A DNA stretch of 64,000 nucleotides from Lunularia cruciata. Its lineage: Eukaryota; Streptophyta; Marchantiopsida; Lunulariales; Lunulariaceae. The notes under the pieces were generated by a model. It was not told the DNA's origin. It was given only the letters and a program-made list of their open reading frames with translations, and did no database searches. Each line of letters begins with the position of its first letter. Positions within the stretch are counted from its first letter, which is position 1. The position numbers were made by a program, and so were the translations under genes. The DNA is taken from the NCBI GenBank assembly GCA_948567375.1, contig OX419757.1:19716001-19780000 (forward strand). The letters run 5' to 3'. Below, piece by piece: positions 24,501 through 35,620 of the stretch.

Positions 24501-25162
24501 GAACTCCGGATGCGCAACATACCATACAGATAATCCCATCCCAAGAGGAAATAAATGCAATACCAACTGCAGAGGCAGCCTTGACTAGTCAACCATGTAC
24601 AAGCGGAAACCTTAAAATCGAGACATATCACTGATTGATCATATCATATCCATCTTCACTCAATTTCATCTCATTGCGATGCAAACAAAGTAAACGCAAT
24701 GGTGAACACAGTAAGTTCATGACGCGATGTCAACAATCAACCCCGGATATAAGAGGCATACGGCCAAAGCCTCACCTTTAGTCAATGAGCTACACTCCTC
24801 CGACCACGAGAGCAAGAGATATGGACATTTTCAAGCTTCAAGTAACCGGACATTGAGCTCCTTCCCAGCTGCCTGTCATGTTTTAAATTACCCCCTCATT
24901 CCTCAGCCGGCCATCAAAAGCCACAATTCCTAGATCGTGGCGTTCAGAAAGTTTCCTCTGTTACTATATCTCAACAAAGGAAAAGAGCAAGAGAATGAAC
25001 AACACTAACTATCTCAATGCGGAAGGAAGACCACCATCAGCAGTACTCTCACCGTTCACGTTCGATCGATTCATCAACTGTAGTAGAAGCCTGAACTTCT
25101 GCAATCCATTCTCCTTTTTTCTTTCCTTCCGCCCTTTCCTTCTTCTTCGAAATCGCGGTCAT
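18531..25162 (-). CDS. Large coiled-coil protein with C-terminal membrane anchor (golgin-like)
   Basis: Thirteen exons: 25053-25162, 23813-23960, 23529-23597, 22886-23068, 21929-22366, 21684-21779, 21299-21391, 20990-21184, 20123-20275, 19681-19800, 19358-19573, 18828-19013, 18531-18542. They join in frame to about 672 residues. All introns after the first are phase 0. Residues about 90-600 are predicted by eye as coiled coil, with exact heptads at 173-207. The end has a basic RRGR-type stretch, then a hydrophobic span of about 16 residues (SLVVLIYIVALHIM) and a three-residue tail, the layout of tail-anchored golgins; a Golgi or trans-Golgi site is inferred. Exons 4 and 9 appear to end at GC donors. 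The start ATG at 25162 was chosen because its exon ends in the right phase. The final mini-exon is the weakest part. I could not assign it to a named golgin. Confidence 0.7.
22256..22360 (-). repeat. 21-bp coding minisatellite (five heptads)
   Basis: Within the large exon of the coiled-coil gene, five successive 21-bp units code for EAKREVN, EAMRDAS, DARREAN, DAKRDAN and DARREAT. The repeat is visible at DNA level on the plus strand as recurring TCTTCTAGCATCA and CATCCCTC phrases. One unit equals one coiled-coil heptad, so copy changes would keep both frame and heptad register. Confidence 0.85.
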
Positions 25163-26100
25163 CGGTCCTACTGTCCTCTTCTACCACGGTGGACACTCTG
25201 TCTCATTTCCTGCGTTTCCCTACACCCCTACTACTACGAACGCCAGTGGGGCCCCAAGAATCCCCTCCTCCCCAGAGGAGAGCAGAGCTGCTTTGAATGA
25301 CGTCAAGTCACAATCGTCAACTGATTCAGATGCCAATTACATTCCCTTTCACAGCAGATCCAATGCCAACTACTGTGTACCCTTAAGATACTGGCGTTTC
25401 CCGGAAGATGCAACTTGCACTTTTTGATCTGCGACGGGAAACAATATCTCCAGACAGAAATTCCAGGATTCTATTTAAAATTTCAATTTAGACGTCATAA
25501 ATAAATATATAAATAAAAATTATGCATGATTGGGCAGTATGGATTGAAAACTCATAAAGTAAGAACAACGTAGTAAACTTTAGATTCTAAGCTTGCTTAC
25601 CTGCAATGAGATTTAGATCCGAGATTCATTTTCCGGTGTCAAAACTACCCACTCTGATTCAGGCCATTCTTAATCATCAGATGGAGTTATCCATGGTCAA
25701 GTAAATTTCAAAACTTGGAGTACGATTAAATCTACAGCCACGTTAACCAATGAGGTCTAGTCAAGAAAATTTGAAAACTTGGAATTCGGTTGAATCGACT
25801 GCCACATCAAACAACAAGGTGTAGTCAAGTAAATTTAACACCTTAAGCAATAAGGTGCAGTCAAGTAAACTTGAAACTTGGAGTACGGTTGAATCGACTG
25901 CCATGTCAAACAGTAAGGTGTAATCAAGTAAGTTTGAAAACTTAAAGTACTGTTGAATAGTGCCAGCTTACGGGTGTGGTTAATCATATGTCTGAAGGTT
26001 TGTAATTTAAAAGTGTACTTCTTTCTCTCCCGGCCGTTTAGGACTTAGGGGTCTGGCTAAGTATATCTCTCAAGGCAAGTGATTTTGAAAGTGAACGTCC
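25163..26100. promoter_or_regulatory. Upstream region of the coiled-coil gene with minisatellite
   Basis: No exon is seen here. At 25695-25965 a unit of about 63-66 bp recurs four to five times, each copy carrying a phrase near AGTCAAGTAAATTTGAAAAC and then GGTTGAATCGACTGCCA; one copy is cut to 37 bp. The repeat lies about 530-800 bp upstream of the chosen ATG. A second, two-copy degenerate repeat of about 90 bp follows at about 25980-26130. Confidence 0.6.
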
Positions 26101-26130
26101 TTCTGTTCCGAGGGTTTAGAAGTCAATGGC

Positions 26131-27212
26131 GTTAGCTCAACTCAGGTTTAACACTCGCACCTGTTAGACTCAACACGTCTTCATACTGATACAAATACCA
26201 TGCCCACTAACCTCGTCCAACTTAAGGGTTCTAGCAAGTACATTACGGAATTGATGACATTTTCCAGGGTTTGCCAGTTACTACAGCATAGACTGCAATA
26301 TCTGAAGATTCTCCCAAAAGAATACAAAAGCTCCAGAGATTCATTTCCGAAAACTCAAAGCTTCGGCTGCAGCTCCAATTTACAAGACAAAATATATCTA
26401 ATCAGTAGAACGCAGGGATGCACTTCGGAGCATCCAGACACGTAGTAAAAATTTCCAAGACGAGTATGACAGATATAAGACAGGACTGTGATATTGCTGG
26501 CATTGACCATTTCTCAACGAAGTATTAGCCCCCTCTTTACTGATACATTATAGTAGCATATTCATCAAAGAAACTTATCAATGGGATTCTGGCTCACAAA
26601 ATCCAGAAACAACGTTATACCTGCAACTGGAGGAATTGGTTCGCACCCATCAGCAGAAGTTATGGGCTCAAATGTCGAACAAAAATAAATGACTGCAGAG
26701 GTCTAGGATCGAGCACTACCCGTAAACGCAGATTCTAAAATTCTCTCAATATTGAAGAATGAGGTACACTCCGAACGGTCTCAAATCAAAAAGTCTTTCT
26801 ACTCGTATAGAATGGTACAAGGTCGGCTCGACCCAAACTAGTATAATACATGGCGGATTCACAACAAGGAAAGGAATCACTACCCAAGGAGTCATGCACC
26901 ATAGCCGTTACGACTCTCCGTTCTTGATCGCACAGCTCCCGATCTAAACAAATTGGTCTAAACAAAGGAATTAGCGCATGCCCTCTAATTCCTCTGCACA
27001 CTGAAATACTATTAAATTCCTAAAATTGATCTCCAAGGACATGACACAGGATATCCTCAGTGAAGCCACCATAGTCTTCCGCAAGATCACCATGTGATAA
27101 GAGCACCTCATTGATACAAAGTATCCCGTGTGATACTGCAATGTGCCGTTTGGATGTTCACCTCGAGTTCCGGAGCCTGTTGCTCAGAATATAAAACCAT
27201 CCTCCCCTTAAT
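26131..27212. other. Intergenic, no recognised gene
   Basis: Lies between the phosphatase 3' end and the upstream region of the coiled-coil gene. Short open frames at 26200-26445 and 26759-27001 overlap on both strands and match nothing I recognise. It must include the phosphatase 3' untranslated region. Confidence 0.5.
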
Positions 27213-30100
27213 TTACAAATTCAAGTGACTAAAAATACACGGTGCTAGCTCGACAACCGACCAACCAAGGCCTGCATACTGTAACAACCGTATTCCAGTG
27301 TCCACATCGAGAACCTCGTCGTCCAGAGCCTGCAAAATCTTTGGGATTAAGCCCGATTTCTTCGCTTCCACCTTTTTCGGAACGCCTCCAGTATCCTTCT
27401 TTTTGGCTTTTAAAGAAATTTCAGGTACATGTACGGCTTGAACGTATCCGCTAGATTGGATTTGTAAGCCCAATACATTGCAAATGGATGGCAACATCTT
27501 TATTGCAAGGGCTTTGCTAGCAGCTTTCACTGCCAGACAAACTGGTAGCCCCATAAGAAGCCGGAGCAACAAGAAAGTCGAGCCTCTAGAGGTCATAGAA
27601 AGGGTTAGCACACCCCCGTCATGGTATAGATGAAACGTACGGTGTATCCCACTTACCTGGAAAAATGGATTTTATGGTCTATCAGCAAAGCGCAATACTT
27701 AAGCAATAAAGGCTAAACATACCGTCATTAGCTATCACGCAACGGTGAGCGGTTAATTACGACCATATTTGTCAATATGTGAAATTCGCTGGCGGTTGCT
27801 TAACCAAATTGACGTCGGATTTCATGAGTTTGATTGTCATTGAGTGCAATAATCCAGCAAAACAACGAACGGAAAGCTTCAAAGCTAACAAATCTGCTGA
27901 CTCTGAGAGGAGCGCATGACGAAGGATCCAGTTTCTAGACTTATTAAAAGCTTCGCTCATACTCGTTTTGTCGACTAGGGATTCAAAACAAAGTCGACCC
28001 TAATATCCACGACAACCGATTATCCCTTTACGAGCTGTAGAAGTCAAAAATGCTTACCACTCCCAAAGCAACGCCATTAAAGGCCGTGTGAAACTCAAAG
28101 CTGGGGTTCCGCTGCGCAGGTGACGGGTACGCGAAGAGTAGCAGCACAGCCATTGCGGCCCAGAAAGAGATAACTGCATACCATTAAAATATCGTAGGGT
28201 GAGAAGGTTATGACCGATAAATACTTCAATGTAAGGAAGAACTGTTATTCTACACTTGAAGTTCATTCCGAGGGCAATCCTCTACCATAGGGAGGCTTGA
28301 CACATGTTACACAAGTGATACGGATAAAAATAAGTTGATCTTAATGACATACTACGTGTCTCATGACTTGGCCTTCAAATGATAGAGATCTAAGTTGATT
28401 TACTTCTTCTTTTGAAGATGACTCACCATTCTCCCCGTGAGTAACAAAGGCCTCCACATAATTCTCAATCGCTATCCAAATGTACAATATGGAAAAGCCC
28501 ATCACAGCTCCAACAACGATGTCAACTGGACTGTGCATTCCGAGATACAACCGACCTGCTCAGAAAGAAGCCTATCATCAGACTAGAGAGTAACAACAAA
28601 CAAAAACCAGAAGATATTGAGGGGATTGAACACCTAAAAGTTCAATAACGCAAATTGGCAGATTACGGCAACCTACAAACGTACCATTTCAACTTCCAAA
28701 TGCAGATACTTTATTCGCGATACTGTAAACCAGTAGTGGCTAATATGCATCGACTCACCGTAGACAACACCCAGCATAAGAAGCCCGAAAAAGCTTGCGA
28801 GTAACCAGAAGGAGAAAGTACTCCTTTCGCCCCAATTAGTCCCTATGTAATGAAGCAAATATCTGTGAACGAGGAATTCCTAATCGACGTGAGTATCTGC
28901 GGAGTATAATCGAGGCTTACTCCAGATGTAACTGAATCATGAATACAAGAACGAAGTGGAACTCCAACAATCTTACCCTGCTAAGCAAAGGGTGTTGATC
29001 GTATGAGACGAGGGTAGGCCGTACTCTTGAGCGGACTCCTTCTCAGTGTCTGTGGCAAGCAGTTTCCTCACTGGTGGAGAAGGAGGCCTGGGAGCAGAGA
29101 CAACGTCCTGTTGAGATGAGAGCGACAAAGGTTAATGAAAATCGTAAATGAAACGACACTTGATAAAGACCAAGTAGTATATACCAACTCTCTACCAAAT
29201 GATATGATCCAGTCTTCATTGTAAATTCGTTCCACTAAATTTCCCCGGAGGATTAATGAAATCCTAAAAATCATGCAAAAGTTTGGATGGATAAGCTGCA
29301 GAACTTTCAGGCATTCTCTCCGCAATGTATAATCTCAGAGAAAAGTAAATGAGATCGCCAGAAAACCAACCTTCATACAATTCCCGAGGTACAAGCAAAA
29401 GGCCATTAGCAGCGTCATGTGTCTCGCCAGTCTCGAGTGACCACTCTACGCCGCGCCAAGAGTAAATTACTATAAGATTCATAAGGTTTAACTCGGCAGT
29501 CCCCCTTCCAATAGAGGAGGTTCCACTTAACAATACTCACGCGCAGAAAATTTACAGAAGCTTCCAACAATTGGCTTCACAAGCAGCACAGCAGTGTTGT
29601 AGGCCCTGAATACGCAGGACTTGATGAGGAGGAGCAGGAAGTACCCAAAATAGAAGCGGAAGAAAAGCTGTGTAGAACTCCACGGAGACACAGTAAGACA
29701 ATGAAGCAAGAATAACATCCAGCGTCGGATTGTGTATTCTCTGCAGTTCCATCATATAAAATTGTAAAATAACTTATTCATCTCATCCCCAGATGCACGT
29801 GCATTCTTCACCCTCCTGAGTCCCTGCTTCACAACTACTAAGAAAATACACAGTGAAACAACAACAAGTTCACAGCAGCCTTACCTGGACCCAGAGCATG
29901 AACGGTACGCTATCTTCCACATGCTTGGCCACGAAAGGTTGTAGAACCGAGCGCAATCTCAAGGTGATCAAAGAAAAACGTGCCAAACAGATCCAAACAA
30001 TCACGCCTGTCATGACAAGTAGCTGCCACACGGGAAATGAGGGAAGAAACGCCACATCCCCTGAGAGCGTATGATTTCCACTGAAAGGAACCCCAGCCAT
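27213..30100 (-). CDS. LPPD: Long-chain-base-phosphate (sphingosine-1-phosphate type) phosphatase, LPP-delta-like
   Basis: Eight exons: 29885-30100, 29645-29740, 29371-29445, 28977-29107, 28759-28862, 28427-28555, 28058-28173, 27213-27656, giving 436 residues. Close in plan to Arabidopsis LPP-delta, an ER enzyme that removes phosphate from sphingoid base phosphates. The three PAP2 motifs are intact: KX6RP at Lys129-Pro137 (KDVVSAPRP), PSSH at 161-164, and RX5HX3D at Arg209, His215, Asp219 (RLYLGMHSPVD). Several membrane spans are evident, for example residues about 25-48 and 180-206. The C-terminal exon ends DTGIRLLQYAGLGWSV, a family-specific tail. The ATG at 30100 was chosen; the frame stays open a little further upstream but only without ATG. 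Its product would adjust ceramide and sphingoid-base signalling (known family role). Confidence 0.92.
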
Positions 30101-31190
30101 TGCGCCAGCCCTAGTTCCTCCAATCAAAACCCCTACAACCTGTAAAACACTCTGCACTACCTGACTAATCCACCACCTCTTCCTTCCAATTCCCTTCCTT
30201 AATCCAACCTCCTATTTCCATGCGCCAGCCACAGCTCCATTGCAAAACCTCTGCCCTCCTTCCTTCCCCCAATTAATCTGCTCGAAAGCTCCAGCGAACA
30301 CATCTACGACAGGGGGAACCCTCTTTGACACCGCGCCATTTAGCAAACCCACATAACCTGCAGTGTCAACAAACAACTACAGCACTCAAATCTTCCTCCT
30401 CTTCTTCTTCAATCCTAAGGTTCCGTTCCTTTCAATAATATTCGAACAAAGTCTTCTAAATCTCTGCTTCAATCGATCTATCTCTGTCCACGCCACTTTT
30501 AATTCAAACTCCCAAGTCCAACGGAAGCCTACAGAAGAGACGAGAAGCGCACACACGCGCCGGCGCGCGAAGTCCGTCAGCTTGCCTGGCAGTCACCCGA
30601 TCGGTCAATCCAGCGGAGAATTGAAAGGTAAAAGGCGATCGATCGATAAAGCCAGGAAGGCAGGCAATTGCTCCAGAAAGTCGTCAATTCCTTCGGTCCT
30701 TCCGCACGAGAAACGATGGATGAGGAGAAAGGAGATCAACTAGACATTCGCCTTCTTCCCGTCTGTTTCCGGTGGCAGAAACACCACCAGGAAGTCCAGA
30801 CATGGAAAGAAACGAGTGGTCCTTTCCTAGTACCCGGCCTCTCTTCCCATACGCATAAATACCTGATATATCTGCGATAACCAGGTCATAACATACACTG
30901 TCTGGTAACCACGACCAGTTATCTACTGTACAGTACTCGGCTAGCGAGGAACTCCGTTATCCCACGTGCGACGGAGCTTTCCAACCCTTCGACACGTTCC
31001 CGGCTGGTGTTGCTGTCAATACAGTAGGTGAGTGTATTTCGCGTCTGTTGCTCGGGATGGGGTTACGCAGATACCATGTTCGAAGAAAAACTTTTAAATA
31101 TTTATTTTTGTTAGACTTGAGAAGTAAATTTGCTTTCAAGGTTGAGACGTGATTTTACAGCTTTAAGTGTAAAAGCTCTTGGGTTTCTAA
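30101..31190. promoter_or_regulatory. Upstream region of the phosphatase gene
   Basis: No exon seen. It contains a CpG-rich palindrome CGCGCCGGCGCG at about 30556-30567 and a G-box CACGTG at about 30963. Open frames at 30363-30880 match nothing I recognise. A 5' leader and promoter are expected here. Confidence 0.5.
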
Positions 31191-32530
31191 CCAACTAATT
31201 GAAGAACATTGATTCTATCCTAGGAGAATCCATGGATAATCCTTGTCTCTCCCTTGTTCGGCTTGATGGGGTCTTCCCATTCTGCATGTGTTCTACATGG
31301 TCTGCCTTCCTGTCCTAAGAGAACCCATGTGAGTAGTAAAGAGAAGAAAACGAATCACAAAAGTACCATGCAACACAAATAAGTCTTGCCAAGGATCTAC
31401 CAACTTTCTTATGTTTTCTAAAGATAAGAGCATGTGAGATATTAATAAAAGTGTTTCTAAAGATAAATGCATGTGAGATATTAATAAAAAGTGTTGCTAA
31501 TATCCAGTTGCAATATAACTCAATCTAGATGAATACTTAAGAATGTTTTAATGCCAAAAGATACCACATGATAACATCTTGATGGAACAACCTTAAATCA
31601 ATAGGAACTAAGGTAAAACTCGAAGTGAGACTGGTGCATATGGCTAATAATAAGGCACAATGTGCCCTTCCCCATAACAATCAATCTAATACTCCGTGTG
31701 TCCTTTTAGATCACAAGAATTCGACTAGCATCTAGCACTAAAATAACTAATGTGTGAATATCTCCACTTGCTACTATTATAACTACTTGGAATCACGTTA
31801 TAAAACCACTAGCAGGATTACTTTGTTGAGACGTAATCTTTAACATGCTCATAAACTATCTTTGACAAGCCTTTGAAAGAGAGGTATATATGACCATGCA
31901 TAATGCATAGGTAAAAAACAAGCTATCAAAATATAATAGTTCTTTAGGTTGATACTCTAAAACCTCTAAAGGTAATCTCTCTTTCTTTCTTGGAGAGGAT
32001 GTACAATAGCTTCTTAGGTTACAACTTGAAGATCTTTAATTGTACTCCCTCTCGTGGCAAAGGAAGTAATAAGTGTAAAGAGAAAATAGTCTTACCAATG
32101 GGACTAGCCAAAGATCAAAGATGTAGGACTTGTACCACTTTGTTATACTTTCTAACTTGACCTAAGTTCAACACTATCATAACAAATTGAAATCTATAAT
32201 ATCTTGTAAAAAATTTATTTTCTAAAATGTTGAGCTTGAATGGACTCCTCTTGTATGGTAGCCTAGTCTTAAACCCAAAACCTAAAAAATCTAGCAACAA
32301 CTTTTCTCTACACCACACAACCACTCTAGGATACCATTGTGAGAGTTTTAAACAAAGGAACTTTGCTAACTCATCTAAAGGATCATATGCAAATTAATTG
32401 AGTGGTAAGTGAAAAAGCCTATATAGTCTCTCATTATTGAATGTATAAGCAACCTATGGAATAAGTGTGAATTTGGAAAACTAGTCTCACATTACCCAAA
32501 AATATAATTTTCTTGGGATGCTAACCACTC
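31190..32530 (-). mobile_element. Decayed non-LTR retrotransposon, copy 1 (N-terminal half of reverse transcriptase region)
   Basis: It runs in parallel with 43000-44170, for example at 31330 and 43026 (AGTAGTAAAGAGAAG-like), 31690 and 43345, and 31861 and 43530. Compared with copy 2 it is much richer in A and T at matching positions, as expected of an older, methylated copy that has lost cytosines. Frames are broken. It is interrupted at 31235-31312 by a short insert of the same family in the opposite orientation. Confidence 0.7.
31235..31312 (+). mobile_element. 5'-truncated non-LTR insert inside copy 1
   Basis: It contains the family 3' end (CTCCCTTGTTCGGCTTGATG and on to ATGGTCTGCC). It is flanked by near-identical 17-bp stretches at 31218-31234 and 31313-31329 (15 of 17 match), consistent with a target-site duplication. 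DNA on the right resumes the older minus-strand copy, so the insertion came later. Confidence 0.7.
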
Positions 32531-32807
32531 TCACTGATTGACAGTTATATTTTGATCAGTCAACAAAAAGATTAACATAACATATATAATATTGAAGGTC
32601 AATAATGTAAATTCAGTTACTCACTTCATATGGGCATCTCAAGTGATCCAATCATATCCTTGTACATGCTTTTACACATGTATCTTTACCCTTTGCAAGG
32701 TGAAATACCTATAACACACCAAGCATTTATGTCATATTTTTCCACTCTAAATAACCTACACACAAAATGAAACATAATTAGCATAACCATCAAAAAGTAA
32801 GGATTGT

Positions 32808-33068
32808 AAGTTAGAATACTCCATTTTGAGGGGTATGGTAGGTATTTCTTTCTATCTACCAAACCATAAATCCATATGTTAACTCTCATAAAATGGAGTA
32901 TTCTAACTCCATTATTAGGGGTATTGTAGGTATCTCTTTCTATCTACCAAACCATAAATCCATATGTTAACTCTCATAAAATGGAGTATTCTAACTCCAT
33001 TATTAGGGGTATTGTAGGTATCTCTTTCTATCTACCAAACCATAAATCCATAATGTAAACTCTCATAA
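32808..33068. repeat. 88-bp tandem repeat, nearly three copies
   Basis: The phrase CTCTCATAAAATGG begins at 32883 and at 32971, and the copies at about 32885-32972 and 32973-33060 are almost identical; a third, more diverged copy precedes them. The near identity of two copies suggests a recent duplication. Confidence 0.85.
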
Positions 33069-33261
33069 CCAAAAAATTATACATTTCCCATTTCCGTAAC
33101 TTTCAAACTAGACTTTAATAGAACAAGAGTAAATAAAACCTAAGATTTAGAAATAAAAAATTACATCTCATTGTTCTCATACTAAAATAATCAACAGAAA
33201 CCAAAATAAATCTAAGAAATATACATATCTTACCAAAATAAGTTCTATACACTTCAAACCG

Positions 33262-33390
33262 TAAAAAGGTGACCGCATAGGAAAAACAAAGGATGGGAAG
33301 ACCCCATCAAGCCATACAAGGGAGAGACAAAAAAGGTAACATGGGGCTAAGCCCCAATAGAGTCTATATGAGAAAATTAGGAGATAAAAC
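33262..33390 (-). mobile_element. Non-LTR retrotransposon 3'-end fragment
   Basis: It shares the family 3' region (GACCGCATAGG, then GATGGGAAGACCCCATCAAG, then ACAAGGGAGAGAC) with 41190-41300 and 56119-56334. It also carries the further phrase GGGGCTAAGCCCCAATAG, itself a short inverted repeat (GGGGCT / AGCCCC). It is on the same strand as copies 1 and 2. No target duplication was found. Confidence 0.7.
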
Positions 33391-33839
33391 TTCAAACTAG
33401 ATACTAAATATAAAATAGATACTAAATATAAAAAATAAGAAAATTCTTCTATCATTGTTCTTCTCTTTCCTCCCCATTTCAGGATAGAATAGGAGGTTTC
33501 AGAAAAAGTTTTGATATGTTTTTACATGATAAACAACAAAATCCATAATTGTTTTTAGTGAACTTTATAATCCAATGATGAGCTAATAACTTTACGCCTT
33601 GTAAAGCGTGAGAATAGATATTCAATGCAAGTTGCATTTGTTTATAAAAATCAGGCACGCACTTATGGATGGTTAGTGAGGTCATAATGAAATAAATACT
33701 GATCCAAAGAGGCAATGTGGACAAAATGGACTGCACGTCCTTGGAAGGTGACACTTGGGAATATATTTGAGAAATGGTTTTGGCAAATACCTACTCCAAA
33801 CATGCCTTTTCTTTGTAACACCTTGAACTAGATCTCACA

Positions 33840-34790
33840 CTCCCAATTGGTGTGCTAATACTCATTTCACTAAGTGGCAGGCAAGGCAGGTTTTAAAGTG
33901 TAGTGGTGTTTTGGTTAATAGATTAGTGCATGGCAAGGGAGGTTGAGAGTTATGGAGAAGTTTACACCGCTGCCGGTGGCAACCAAGAAATTGATCGAAG
34001 GTCAAGGAATTCCACTCTCAAAAAGGTGGAGAAATTTGAGCAATGGGAGACATTCTCCTTGAAGTTCTTAATACCATTTTAGAATTGAGTTTGGACTCAA
34101 AACCTTGTTGGGGAAATTCAGGGAATTGTTGAGGATGGCATCTTTTATTCCTAGCAAAGCAAGGAAGATAAACGGTTCTGGATGGTAACTCACTACTATT
34201 GCCAAATCCTTGATTATTGGGAAGATCCCAAACATTTCTTCATAGATTCATGGTGGAAATTGCAAAAAGCCAATTCAAAAGAGCATTGCTTTTAGTTTTA
34301 TGGCCACAATTTTGGTTTGGGAGGGGCGAGGATTTACTACTTTGATGACAGGTGATTGAAAGTACAAGAAATGGTTAAGGTACATGAAATCTTACAATGA
34401 TGCTTGGGAATTGAAAACCGAGTAGGCAAGAGAAGGGCTCAATGAGAAAGCATATGGCAAGTGGTGGAGAACCATAGATAACAAATTGAATGAGATATAT
34501 CCACATTTTGCAAGAATGGGTGCCATGTTTCAAAGTTGTGAAAATATTACACCACCTTTTAAGGTAGATTTAGGGGATTTAAAACCCCAGTCATGGAAAG
34601 TGATAAGCTTTGGGATGGAAGAGGTTTCGGAATATGAAGAAACCACATAGATAAGCTCTCAATTCCCTTCTCCTCCAAAGGTGGTGCTTCTTGACTCATG
34701 TTCTCAATCTGTCCCAAACACCCAAGGTGTGAAAGATTTAGCTAATGTTTTCATGGAAGGCATGGAAAATAGAACAGATCAAGCACACTA
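33840..34790 (+). pseudogene. Unrecognised decayed coding remnant
   Basis: Several plus-strand segments read like protein across stops and shifts, for example KWWRTIDNKLNEIYPHFARM and DLKPQSWKVISFGMEEVSEY near 34450-34650, and SQSVPNTQGVKDLANVFMEG near 34705-34765. I do not recognise a family. It lies immediately left of the solo LTR at 34885 but the LTR is on the minus strand and has its own target duplication, so the two need not be related. Confidence 0.3.
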
Positions 34791-34884
34791 GAGGAGTCAC
34801 CTTTCATTGCACCACATCCACTAGTCTCAACGTGTGATGGGTCAAAAGGAGCATTTAGTAACAAGGAAGGAGAACGTGACCCAA

Positions 34885-35615
34885 TGTAATATTCCGAGGA
34901 CAAGAGAAGAGAGAAACAAAAATTTCACACTCAATCCTCTGATGCCCCAAAGGAGCACCTTCTCTTTATTATATAGACAAAGAGTATCTCCTCCAAGGAA
35001 GCTCCACCATAAGATCAAGCACATAGATAGGTGATATGTCAACAAAATCCACCCTTGGATTACTTACTTGGATGGGTGACATGTCGGTTCCTGGTCCTAT
35101 CTAGTTGGTCAAACAAGCTTTGACCAAAAGGGAATCTTCCTGTAGGAATCTCAAAATCACATAGGTGAGGTACCATTAGAAAGCTCTCGACGAGACAAAG
35201 CAGGGGAAGAGGGAAGACCAACCTATCCTTTGTTAGGAGGGGGAGAATTTGCACATTTTTGAGGTCTAATTCATCCATTTAGGCCTTCGGAATTGCCTTC
35301 AAAGATTTCAGGCATATTTTGGTTACTAATCTATTAGTTAAAGTTCCCTTTTGATAATACTTCTTTCTGATCTATTTAGTCCATCATGTGTAACATCCGT
35401 CTAGATGTTACTGAACCAATTCTCACCTTTAAATCATATGTCTAGCTATTGGTTCTAAGGTTTTCAAGTCTATTTTGGTTTCTGCCCTATTAGTAGAAGT
35501 ACTCTTTTGGTGATATTTCTATCTGATCTATTTTGTCCATCATGTATAACATCATTCAAGATGTTACCAAACCAAATATCACATCTACATCATATGGCTA
35601 ACTCTTGGTATTACA
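34885..35615 (-). repeat. Solo LTR, long form, minus orientation
   Basis: Read on the minus strand it starts TGTAATACC and ends GGAATATTACA, and it belongs to the LTR family at 1840-2437 and 2640-3393. Like the latter it has a tandem duplication of about 155 bp at its 5' end (about 35300-35457 and 35458-35615). Flanks are cccaa (34880-34884) and tccaa (35616-35620), 4 of 5 identical. No internal element is attached. Confidence 0.85.
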
Positions 35616-35620
35616 TCCAA

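Noticed and set aside
29527-29718. A minus-strand open frame in the phosphatase gene that could be an exon
   Set aside because: It breaks the reading frame after exon 2, and the segment 29371-29445 gives the conserved family sequence (LARHMTLLMAFC) in phase instead.
32808-33068. CRISPR-like array
   Set aside because: The 88-bp units are adjacent without unique spacers; it is a plain tandem repeat in a plant genome.
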